Counted from the stretch's first letter, positions 1 to 6,745 are shown. The stretch: DNA of 7,174 bases from Ruminococcus sp. (GCA_014799765.1 JAAVHK010000076.1:1-7174); one strand, 5' to 3'. Numbers and translations: made by a program. The notes: generated by a model not told the origin, from the letters alone.

Positions 1-806
1 CCTATGATAGTCTTGTTGTTACGGACGTATATTCTGCCTGCTCTGCACATATACCTGTCATTATTTAAATCAAGTTCTGTAACCTTGATATTCTTTGTGA
101 CTACTATCGTATATGGTGTATCGGATTCAGCATATTTCTTGAGTTCGTCGAAAGTTGTAGCCTCGACTATCTCGCCGAAAAGTCCGCCTATGTCACCGGC
201 TTTTATGTTTCCGCTGTTGTCGTTGTCGCAGTAACCGGCGAATCCCTGTAAACCGTCGGCATTAAGTAACCATAACTGATTATCTGTACCTTTATATGTT
301 TCAAGGGTCATACCGTTACTGCCTTGTGTGAGTGCAAGGGAGGTGTCGGAATAATTCACTATCTTGTAATAAAGATTGTTTCCGTGTTTGTCCTGACTGA
401 CCGGTATAACATACCAGTGTTGCGTCTGGTGGGATTCGCTACCGTACATTATTACCGATGTTCCGGCTTTTACCGTATATCCGTATGGTGTGAGAAGTCT
501 TCCCGATTCCGCACTGCATATCTTGAAAAATGTGCCTTTGGAATCGGAATTTACTCTGTCAAGACGCCATGATGATGACAAGTCACCGCCGAGAGCCTTC
601 AGTGACAGTGTGGAACTGTCCGCCGTACCGTTTTCCGTCAGTACGGTTTTATTATCCTTTGCCGATATGTTCATCAGCTGTACCGGATAATCAGTAGAAA
701 CTGCTGACGTTCTCATAGGCTGTACGTTATAAAGAGGTATCAGCCATGCGACGAACAGTACAAAAGCAAGAAATGCTGTTCTTTGCTTTTGTTGGGTGTG
801 TTTCAT
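1..806 (-). CDS. Secreted pectate lyase (PL1-like) with N-terminal ricin-type lectin domain, 5' part only
   Basis: This is the first 268 codons of an extracellular enzyme whose C-terminal part lies beyond the left edge. The start is an ATG at 804-806 preceded by AGGAGG (816-821) with 9 bases of spacing. Residues 1-35 look like a signal peptide: basic start (K2, K7, R9), hydrophobic core 11-26, and a likely cleavage after TSA (33-35). Residues about 41-185 look like a ricin-type beta-trefoil (CBM13-like), with the repeating Trp signatures SSSW (77-80), TQHW (128-131) and NQLW (176-179). From about 188 the sequence GFAGYC, then GDIGGLFGE (204-212), TTFDELKKYA and PYTIVV, ending at NKTIIG, matches the N-terminal part of polysaccharide lyase family 1. 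These enzymes cleave polygalacturonate by beta-elimination. The catalytic Arg and Ca-binding Asp residues would be outside the window, so activity cannot be judged. A dockerin at the missing C-terminus would be usual in Ruminococcus but is not visible. The PL1 assignment is good and the lectin domain fairly sure. Confidence 0.85.
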   Translation of the reverse strand, partial: MKHTQQKQRTAFLAFVLFVAWLIPLYNVQPMRTSAVSTDYPVQLMNISAKDNKTVLTENGTADSSTLSLKALGGDLSSSWRLDRVNSDSKGTFFKICSAESGRLLTPYGYTVKAGTSVIMYGSESHQTQHWYVIPVSQDKHGNNLYYKIVNYSDTSLALTQGSNGMTLETYKGTDNQLWLLNADGLQGFAGYCDNDNSGNIKAGDIGGLFGEIVEATTFDELKKYAESDTPYTIVVTKNIKVTELDLNNDRYMCRAGRIYVRNNKTII

Positions 807-843
807 AGAAAAATTCCTCCTTTGAAATAAATTTTATACACAT

Positions 844-872
844 ATAATAACATATTTTCAGGAGGATGTCAA
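844..872 (-). promoter_or_regulatory. Sigma-A promoter of the pectate lyase gene
   Basis: Reading the minus strand, a perfect -35 TTGACA (867-872) is followed after 17 bases by TATTAT (844-849), one mismatch from the -10 consensus. Transcription would begin near 837, giving a leader of about 30 bases that contains the AGGAGG ribosome binding site. The promoter lies wholly in the 93-base gap after parC, so the lyase gene has its own start of transcription. Read-through from parC is also possible because no terminator hairpin is seen in the gap. No operator or catabolite-repression site was recognised. Confidence 0.85.
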
Positions 873-878
873 GTAAAT

Positions 879-899
879 AATTATGAATTATGCATTAAT
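879..899. repeat. Degenerate AT-rich heptamer repeat after parC
   Basis: Just past the parC stop the plus strand reads two identical heptamers AATTATG (879-885, 886-892) followed by a degenerate third unit. It resembles the heptamer run at 4739-4766 between parE and the membrane-protein gene. A 13-base string, TATGAATTATGCA (882-894), recurs in inverted orientation at 3175-3187 on the other side of parC. No protein or RNA function can be assigned. Confidence 0.5.
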
Positions 900-3125
900 T
901 TAAAGTTTCAGCTGATTTACGTCGCCGAGTTCCTTAGCCTGTTTTCCGGCTGATGGTATACTTCTGACCCTGTATTTTTCAAACTCATTGCTGGTTACTC
1001 TTTCGGCAGAAGCAAGTACATTATTTCTTTTCAGGGTCATTATCTGTACGCCCTGTGAATCCCTTGTTGTTTTCGGTAAGATTTCTGAAGTATTGAAAAG
1101 TATAGTATATCCGCCGGAACTTCTTACGAGTATATCGCAGTCTTCAGGAATAAATAAAATTTCAATCAATGGCGATTTATCCGAATACGCTTTAGTAAGT
1201 TTTTTACGGTTTGTTTTGGTCTTGTATGCATTGAGTGGTACTTTAGTAGCCTTGCCGTTTTCGAAGAAGAATATTATATATCCGCTGTAATCGGTAGTCG
1301 GAATAAGTGTTTTAAGTGTTTCGTCCTCACTGAACGAAAGTTTAGCCGGTATATAATCGCCCATAACGCTGGCTTTGGTATCGTCAAATGCACTTGCTCT
1401 TGACTTATACACCTGTTGTCTGTCGGTAAAGAAAATGAGTTCAGTTTTATTTGTGACCTCAAAATTCTGTATTATATAATCGCCGTCCTTGAGTTTGTGT
1501 TCGCTACTCATTCTCAGCGACTGCGGAGTTATTTTCTTGAAATATCCGCTTGCAGATACGAATATATTTACAGGATAGTCGGGGGTATCGTCTGTTATTT
1601 CAACGTCCTGCTCCGTATAGTCTGAAATTAATGATTTCCTCGGCTGTGAGTAATTCTTTATGACTTCCTTTAACTCATTTATTATTATCTTACGGATTTT
1701 GTTGTTGTCTTTAAGGATTTCTTCCATTTCGGAAATTTCTTTTTTAAGACTGTCTACTTCCTGAATGCGTCTGGAAATATACTGTCTGTTAATGTTACGT
1801 AACTTCAGTTCCGATACGTATTCTGCCTGTACCTTGTCTATGATAAATTCGTTCATTAAGTTTGATACTACATCATTTTCATTACTGGTTTCACGGATAA
1901 TTTTTATAGTATTATCAAGATTATTAAGAATTTCTGAAAGTGCTTCCAGCAAGTGAAGTTTTTCCTTTTTGTTTTTCAAATCGTATGAAGTTCTTCTGTA
2001 TATACACTTTTCACGGAATGATACCCATTCATTAAGAATTTCCTTTACTCCCATAACTTCGGGTGTACCGTCGATAAGTATATTGAAGTTACATGAATAG
2101 TTATCCTGTAACGGTGTAAGCCTGTAGAGTTTCTGCATAAGTTTTTCGGGGTCAGTACCTCGTTTGAGGTCTATTGCTATCTTCAGACCGTCTATGTCAG
2201 TTTCGTCACGGATATATGAAATTTCACGTATTTTACCGGATTTCACCAAATCAACTATCTTGTCTATGATTGCTTCAATGGTAGTAGTGTACGGTATCTG
2301 CGTTATCTCGATACAGTTAGATGACTTATCATACCTGTACTGACAGCGTACTTTTATACTGCCTCTGCCGGTATCGTATATCTTACGGAGTTCATTTTCT
2401 TCATAGAGTATGATTGCACCACTCGGAAAATCCGGAGCTTTAAGAGTAGTAATAATATCGTGTTCCGGATTCTTCATTAATGCTATGGTAGTTTCACAGA
2501 CTTCGGCGAGATTGAAAGGACATACATTACTTGCCATTGATACCGCTATACCTGTATTGGAATTTACCAGTACAGTCGGGAACGTAGCCGGAAGTAAAAC
2601 AGGTTCTGTCATGGTATTGTCGTAATTAGGTACGAAGTCGACAGTTTCCTTGTCGATGTCTCTGAAAAGTTCGTTGCAGATTTTTTCAAGTTTAACTTCC
2701 GTATAACGTGGTGCGGCGAAGTGCATCTTACTTGAATACGCTTTACCGAAGTTACCTTTAGAATCTATATATGGGTGCAGAAGTGCTTCATTGCCCCGTG
2801 TCATACGGACGAGTGTTTCATAAATAGCCTGGTCACCGTGCGGATTAAGTTTCATAGTTTCGCCGACTACATTCGCAGATTTTGAACGCTCTTTATCCGG
2901 ATTCAGTAAACCTCTTTTGTACATCATATATAACAGTTTCCGGTGCGACGGTTTAAAGCCGTCTATTTCCGGTAACGCTCTTGAAATAATAACACTCATT
3001 GCATAAGGCATATAGTTTTTTTTGAGGGTATCTGTAATTTTTTCGTCGACTATACTTCCTGACCCCTCTATGTATGCGTTATGTCTGATGACTTTCTTTT
3101 CATGTATCTGTTTTTTTCTTGACAT
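900..3125 (-). CDS. parC: Type II DNA topoisomerase subunit A, ParC-like (divergent clostridial form)
   Basis: This is the DNA-cleaving subunit of an ATP-dependent type IIA topoisomerase, acting in the cytoplasm as an A2B2 complex with the ParE-like subunit at 4766-6745. It is 741 residues. The breakage-reunion domain begins with SRALPEIDGFKPSHRKLLY (48-66), then KSANVVGE (82-89) and NPHGDQAIYE (94-103). The catalytic pair is R140-Y141 in AAPRYTEVKL, and NFG (125-127) and TVDFVPNYD (161-169) are family landmarks. Residues about 380-490 are helical and charged, as in the tower and coiled-coil region. From about 515 a beta-pinwheel follows, with roughly four blades starting near VNIFVS, ELIFFT, YIIFFF and DILVRS. 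The GyrA box of gyrases (QRRGGKG) is absent; a basic stretch TKTNRKK (636-642) sits in the third blade. This favours a decatenating, topoisomerase IV-like role over supercoiling. Unusual points are Gln99 where Ser is normal, Asn94 where His is normal, and Pro139 before the active-site Arg. The ATG at 3123-3125 follows AAAGGAGAA with 7 bases after GGAG. The family is certain; the parC name is by analogy. Confidence 0.93.
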   Translation of the reverse strand: MSRKKQIHEKKVIRHNAYIEGSGSIVDEKITDTLKKNYMPYAMSVIISRALPEIDGFKPSHRKLLYMMYKRGLLNPDKERSKSANVVGETMKLNPHGDQAIYETLVRMTRGNEALLHPYIDSKGNFGKAYSSKMHFAAPRYTEVKLEKICNELFRDIDKETVDFVPNYDNTMTEPVLLPATFPTVLVNSNTGIAVSMASNVCPFNLAEVCETTIALMKNPEHDIITTLKAPDFPSGAIILYEENELRKIYDTGRGSIKVRCQYRYDKSSNCIEITQIPYTTTIEAIIDKIVDLVKSGKIREISYIRDETDIDGLKIAIDLKRGTDPEKLMQKLYRLTPLQDNYSCNFNILIDGTPEVMGVKEILNEWVSFREKCIYRRTSYDLKNKKEKLHLLEALSEILNNLDNTIKIIRETSNENDVVSNLMNEFIIDKVQAEYVSELKLRNINRQYISRRIQEVDSLKKEISEMEEILKDNNKIRKIIINELKEVIKNYSQPRKSLISDYTEQDVEITDDTPDYPVNIFVSASGYFKKITPQSLRMSSEHKLKDGDYIIQNFEVTNKTELIFFTDRQQVYKSRASAFDDTKASVMGDYIPAKLSFSEDETLKTLIPTTDYSGYIIFFFENGKATKVPLNAYKTKTNRKKLTKAYSDKSPLIEILFIPEDCDILVRSSGGYTILFNTSEILPKTTRDSQGVQIMTLKRNNVLASAERVTSNEFEKYRVRSIPSAGKQAKELGDVNQLKL

Positions 3126-3191
3126 ATTTATTCTCCTTTCCTGATTTCACGTGCTTTTGTAAAAATATTTATTGTGCATAATTCATAGTCA

Positions 3192-3224
3192 CCCTACCGT
3201 CCGGAAACAACATCATTTGTACAT
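3192..3224 (+). repeat. Duplicated 33-base block, copy 1
   Basis: The first 20 bases, starting CCCTACCG, are identical to copy 2. The next 13 differ at three positions, giving 30 of 33 identical, 168 bases apart. The block is G+C-rich in an otherwise AT-rich gap and contains the palindrome TCCGGA. Its flanks are partly complementary (3172-3179 against 3226-3233, with one G-U pair and one mismatch), a weaker version of the arms around copy 2. The orientation is arbitrary. Confidence 0.8.
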
Positions 3225-3336
3225 AATATACAAAATATGTCTTTTTTACCTGCTCCGGACGTTTTTTAATGTCATTTTTTGTGTTCCGAGTGTTAAATTT
3301 TACCGTTTTTTACTGATTTTTTTTAAAAACCGGTCA

Positions 3337-3404
3337 TTTTTGTGCAAAAATATCAGTAGCCCTACCGTCCGGAAACAACCTCGTTTATACATTATGCACA
3401 AAAA
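3337..3404. repeat. Perfect 10-bp inverted repeat enclosing copy 2
   Basis: TTTTTGTGCA (3337-3346) is exactly complementary to TGCACAAAAA (3395-3404). The enclosed 48 bases contain the copy 2 block. On either strand the RNA could form a 10-bp stem with a long loop. The arms are mostly A-U at the outer ends. With such a large loop and no adjacent G+C-rich stem it is not a convincing rho-independent terminator. It may be the border of a small repeat element. Confidence 0.55.
3360..3392 (+). repeat. Duplicated 33-base block, copy 2
   Basis: This is the partner of the block at 3192-3224, in the same orientation. It lies inside a longer dyad whose arms are 3337-3346 and 3395-3404. The near-identity of a non-coding block within 170 bases argues for either a recent duplication, a dispersed repeat family, or selection for a repeated binding or RNA element. 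The sequence alone cannot separate these. Confidence 0.8.
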
Positions 3405-3430
3405 AACGCATATTACAGAAACATTAAATT

Positions 3431-4714
3431 TTATATTTTTACTTTATATCCGGAATACTGTATGGCTATTCTGTTTTCGGGTTGTATATCGAACATATAT
3501 AAAACTGCTAAAAACAGCCATTCAAGAGGCTTCATTATTATGTATATTATGTCTGCTCTGGTGGGAGTAGTAATGTGTTTCGATACCGGATAACCGTATT
3601 TATCATATAAGTGTCTTATAATACGGTGGGTCTTGCACAAACGTTCTTTTATGAGGTCTTCAAAGGCATTCGCTATAAGTAACTGCCTGTTGACTACTAT
3701 CTTTTTATTCAGACGTATTCCGTAACGTATCGGCTTTACTACTTTCTTATGTCCGGAGCAGGCAACCGTACACAGATAATGTCCCTGATACTCCATAGGT
3801 GGCGGAGGTGTCTGTATGGAAAAAGTCCAGTCGGCAGTCATCGTGAACGCTTTTATAAAACCGTCCGCACCCTGTCCGAAAATTATGTAGAGTATCTCGC
3901 ATATTATAGCAATCGGAAGTATAAGCATAAAGCTGAATTTCGTCATATCCGATACCGTCGACATCATTTTATGTAACTTCTCACCGATTTTAGTACGGAA
4001 TACTGTTTCACGTTCGTTTGCAAGTCTGACCTGCTCCGTTATGTGATAGTGTATACGCCTTGCGGAAATTATTATCAGATTGAAATAGTACAGGTAGAAC
4101 ATTATAAAACCTATCTCAAATTTACATATCGTCTGAATGTATATCAGACCCATAAGCAACAGCATTATCGACGTAAATGCTATACACAGTGCGGACTGTA
4201 AAGGCGGTGTTTTTTCGGGTTTCCGTACACAAAGCAGTACCATACTTATAAAGCCGATAATCATTACGCACTGTATTATAATACTGTACTCACTGTGCAT
4301 AACGGCGTGATACTGTCCGATATATACGGCTTCCGTATAGTCTTTACCTGTCATAGCACTTCCTGCGACACTATGCCCGACCATATACCATAGCATACAA
4401 TGATAAATTCCGCCTATAAATATGGTTGCTAAGTCAGTATTAACTGAAGTGTATCTGTTTTGTAGCAGGTTTATTATATTGAATCCGGTAAGCATCAGCG
4501 GTAACCATATGAACGGTATACCAAAAATCAGAAACATTGTAAGCCCTTGTATTATCTCGGTCATCATGGATATGGAGACAATGAAAGCTATCAGGAAATT
4601 TATACCTGTCATTACAAGCCCGATGTGTGGAATTTTTTCAGATTGTATCGTATTCGCTTTTTTTATACACGAAACCACTATCATTACACCAACCGTAAAT
4701 AAAATTATTCCCAT
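3431..4714 (-). CDS. Multi-pass membrane protein, DUF6688-like, unknown function
   Basis: This 427-residue protein has about seven or eight hydrophobic segments, near residues 1-16, 30-51, 57-82, 95-117, 145-163, 174-195, 199-217 and 259-279. Residues 218-258 form a charged, helical loop. After IQTPPPP (300-306) comes a polar domain with GHYLCTVACSGHKK (311-324), KPIRYGIR (327-334), VVNRQLLIANAFEDLI (340-355) and YDKYGYPVSKH (370-380). A last hydrophobic stretch lies at 388-409. This C-terminal pattern is what I remember of the DUF6688 family of Firmicutes membrane proteins; no function is known to me. The two Cys and two His in GHYLCTVACSGH could bind metal, but that is a guess. The gene lies 51 bases after parE and 305 bases before parC on the same strand, so it is probably co-transcribed with parE. 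The ATG at 4712-4714 has AAGGAG about 11 bases upstream. The gene call is firm; the family name is moderately sure. Confidence 0.75.
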   Translation of the reverse strand: MGIILFTVGVMIVVSCIKKANTIQSEKIPHIGLVMTGINFLIAFIVSISMMTEIIQGLTMFLIFGIPFIWLPLMLTGFNIINLLQNRYTSVNTDLATIFIGGIYHCMLWYMVGHSVAGSAMTGKDYTEAVYIGQYHAVMHSEYSIIIQCVMIIGFISMVLLCVRKPEKTPPLQSALCIAFTSIMLLLMGLIYIQTICKFEIGFIMFYLYYFNLIIISARRIHYHITEQVRLANERETVFRTKIGEKLHKMMSTVSDMTKFSFMLILPIAIICEILYIIFGQGADGFIKAFTMTADWTFSIQTPPPPMEYQGHYLCTVACSGHKKVVKPIRYGIRLNKKIVVNRQLLIANAFEDLIKERLCKTHRIIRHLYDKYGYPVSKHITTPTRADIIYIIMKPLEWLFLAVLYMFDIQPENRIAIQYSGYKVKI

Positions 4715-4738
4715 TATAAAATCAACTCCTTTTTTTAA

Positions 4739-4766
4739 AATTATTAATTGTTAATTATTAATTAAT
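4739..4766. repeat. Tandem AT heptamers between parE and the membrane-protein gene
   Basis: Four consecutive 7-base units read AATTATT, AATTGTT, AATTATT and AATTAAT on the plus strand, filling about half of the 51-base gap and running into the parE stop codon. The array is nearly self-complementary but too AT-rich to act as a terminator. Similar degenerate units follow parC (879-899). Confidence 0.6.
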
Positions 4767-6745
4767 CATGATATGTCTGCAAGTTCGAGGTAATCCGCAC
4801 CGTATTCGGAAATATATTGTTTTCTGCCTTGTAAGTCGTCACCTAAAAGCATTTCAAATACTTCCGCAGATTCCGTTATGTCGTCAGCGGTAACTTTTAT
4901 TAAACGTCTTGTATCGGGGTTCATGGTAGTCAGCGACATCATATCCGGTTCGTTTTCGCCTAAGCCCTTTGAACGCTGTATAGTATACTTCCTGTTGCCT
5001 ATCATCTTCAGGATACGTTGTTTTTCCTGCTCGGTGTAGGCGAAGTAAGTCTTGTCCTTGGTGTTAATCTCAAACAACGGCGATTCCGCTATATATACGT
5101 AACCTTTTTCTATGAGGGTAGGAGTAAGTCTGTAAAGCATGGTAAGAATAAGTGTCCGTATCTGGAAACCGTCAACGTCGGCATCTGTACAGATAACAAT
5201 CTTACTCCACCGGAAATTATCGAGATTGAAGTTGGATAAATCCTTATTGGCTTTCGTACTGACTTCCACACCACAACCGAGTACTTTTATTAAATCCGTA
5301 ATAATTTCGCTCTTGAATATCTTTGTATACTCCGCTTTAAGACAGTTCAGAATTTTTCCCCTCACAGGAATTATCGCCTGAAATTCAGCATCACGGGCGA
5401 GTTTGACAGAACCTAATGCGGAATCTCCCTCAACTATATATATTTCACGTCTTGTAACGTCTTTAGTACGGCAGTCAACGAATTTATCAACCATGTTAGA
5501 CAGGTCTATACTTCCGGTGAGTTTCTTTTTCACGTTCAGACGGACTTTTTCTGCATTTTCCCTGCTCCGCTTGTTTATGAGAACCTGTTCGGAAATTTTC
5601 TGTGCTTCGTCGGGGTTTTCTATGAAATATATTTCAAGCTGATGTTTCAAGAAATCAGTCATCGCCTCACGTATGAATTTATTCGTGATTGCTTTTTTTG
5701 TCTGATTTTCGTATGAAGTCTGCGTGGAAAAAGACGAGGAAACAAGTATAAGACATTCTTCAATGTCGGTATATGTTATTTTACTTTCGTTCTTCTGATA
5801 ACCGTTATTCTGTTTTATGAAACTGTCTATCTGGGACACAAAGGCACGTTTGACGGCATCTTCCGGTGAACCACCATGTTCTAAGAAACTTGAATTATGA
5901 TAATATTCAGTCAGCTTTATCTTATTGGAAAATGTTACTGCAACATCAAGTTTTACTTTGTATTCAGGTTTGTCGTCACGGTCACGTCCACGTTTTTCCG
6001 CTGACCAGTGCTGAAGCGAAGTCATTGCCTTATCGCCGGTTATCTCGGAAACGTAATCTGTTATGCCGTTTTTGTATATAAATTCCTGTTCTGTGAAATC
6101 ACCGGTTTCGTTTTCAGAACGGAATACAAACAATATATCCGGATTTACTACCGCCTGTCTCCTGAGAATATCACAGAAATAATTGTCTGAAACAGCTATA
6201 TCGGTGAAAACTTCCAAATCAGGTCTCCAGCGTGTTTTAGTACCAGTAGGCTTTTTACTGCACTGTTCTTTACGAAGTCCGCCGATATTCTCGCCCTTTT
6301 CAAAGTGAAGATTATATTTAAAACCATCACGGATAACTTCAACGTCCATGAACTCCGAGGAAAATTGTGTGGCACAAAGTCCGAGACCGTTAAGACCTAA
6401 TGAAAATTCATAGGATTCTGCTGAATCGTCATATTTTCCGCCTGCATAGAGTTCACAGTAAACGAGTTCCCAGTTATAACGCTTTTCATTATTATTGAAG
6501 TCCACGGGGCAACCACGTCCGAAATCTTCAACTTCAATATCGTGATTTCTGTAGTGTGTGACGATTATTTTCTTTCCGTAACCCTCTCTTGCTTCGTCTA
6601 TGGAGTTTGAGATAACCTCAAATACAGAGTGTTCGCAACCGTCGAGACCGTCCGAACCGAATATTACTGCCGGTCTTTTTCTTACCTTGTCCGCACCTTT
6701 CAACATTGTTATACTATCGTTGCCATAAGTTTTTCTATCAGCCAT
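4766..6745 (-). CDS. parE: Type II DNA topoisomerase subunit B, ParE-like (divergent clostridial form)
   Basis: This is the ATPase and TOPRIM subunit that partners the ParC-like protein. At 659 residues it has ParE length, without the long insert of proteobacterial GyrB. The GHKL ATPase starts at about 10. The N-box is FEVISNSIDEA (42-52) with the catalytic Glu43 and Mg-binding Asn47. D74 in EDFGRGCPVD contacts adenine. GGKYDD (102-107) and LGLNGLG (116-122) form the ATP lid, and TGTK (167-170) follows. The transducer domain carries QTK (348-350). TOPRIM begins at IYIVEGDSALGS (435-446) with Glu439, then PVRGKILN (460-467), DADVDGFQIR (521-530) with Asp521, Asp523 and Asp525, and KGLGE (593-597). 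All catalytic residues are present. Deviations from the consensus are Ser46 for Asp, Leu444 for Gly and Gln528 for His. The ATG at 6743-6745 follows AAAGGA (6755-6760) with 9 bases of spacing. It is the first gene of the probable parE - membrane protein - parC unit. The family is certain; the parE rather than gyrB name rests on length and on the partner lacking a GyrA box. Confidence 0.93.
   Translation of the reverse strand: MADRKTYGNDSITMLKGADKVRKRPAVIFGSDGLDGCEHSVFEVISNSIDEAREGYGKKIIVTHYRNHDIEVEDFGRGCPVDFNNNEKRYNWELVYCELYAGGKYDDSAESYEFSLGLNGLGLCATQFSSEFMDVEVIRDGFKYNLHFEKGENIGGLRKEQCSKKPTGTKTRWRPDLEVFTDIAVSDNYFCDILRRQAVVNPDILFVFRSENETGDFTEQEFIYKNGITDYVSEITGDKAMTSLQHWSAEKRGRDRDDKPEYKVKLDVAVTFSNKIKLTEYYHNSSFLEHGGSPEDAVKRAFVSQIDSFIKQNNGYQKNESKITYTDIEECLILVSSSFSTQTSYENQTKKAITNKFIREAMTDFLKHQLEIYFIENPDEAQKISEQVLINKRSRENAEKVRLNVKKKLTGSIDLSNMVDKFVDCRTKDVTRREIYIVEGDSALGSVKLARDAEFQAIIPVRGKILNCLKAEYTKIFKSEIITDLIKVLGCGVEVSTKANKDLSNFNLDNFRWSKIVICTDADVDGFQIRTLILTMLYRLTPTLIEKGYVYIAESPLFEINTKDKTYFAYTEQEKQRILKMIGNRKYTIQRSKGLGENEPDMMSLTTMNPDTRRLIKVTADDITESAEVFEMLLGDDLQGRKQYISEYGADYLELADIS

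Larger units (their letters stand above)
3126..3430. other. 305-base gene-free gap upstream of parC (possible leader)
   Basis: This AT-rich stretch separates the membrane-protein gene from parC, all on the minus strand. Apart from the parC ribosome binding site (3131-3139) it holds two copies of a 33-base block (3192-3224 and 3360-3392), a 10-bp inverted repeat around the second copy, and an inverted TCCGGACG motif between them (3254-3261). No clear intrinsic terminator and no strong sigma-A promoter was found. The best minus-strand candidate is TTGTTT (3205-3210), 17 bases, TATGAA (3182-3187), which is weak and partly inside the first copy. Since flanking genes are co-directional, the stretch may be transcribed as a long leader of parC, but this is inference. 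Confidence 0.5.

Noticed and set aside
3301..3335. ACCG-T-run / A-run-CCGGT imperfect hairpin as a terminator of the membrane-protein gene
   Set aside because: The stem is mostly A-T with a mismatch, and on the minus strand it is not followed by a T-tract.
3172..3570. Plus-strand open frame of 132 codons that reads through both copies of the duplicated block, giving two similar peptides around PTVRKQ
   Set aside because: It begins with TTG without a ribosome binding site, runs antisense into the 3' end of the membrane-protein gene, and resembles no protein family. The two blocks are in frame only because their 168-base spacing is divisible by three.
3248..3762. TCCGGAGCAGG-type string at 3248-3259 (inverted), 3752-3762 and again in sigK near 7085-7095
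   Set aside because: The second lies in the codons for Cys-Ser-Gly and the third encodes PEQD of SigK, so the recurrence is explained by coding sequence and chance.
900..6745. Naming the pair gyrA/gyrB
   Set aside because: The A subunit lacks a recognisable GyrA box and the B subunit has ParE length, so a topoisomerase IV-like assignment is preferred, although both are divergent.
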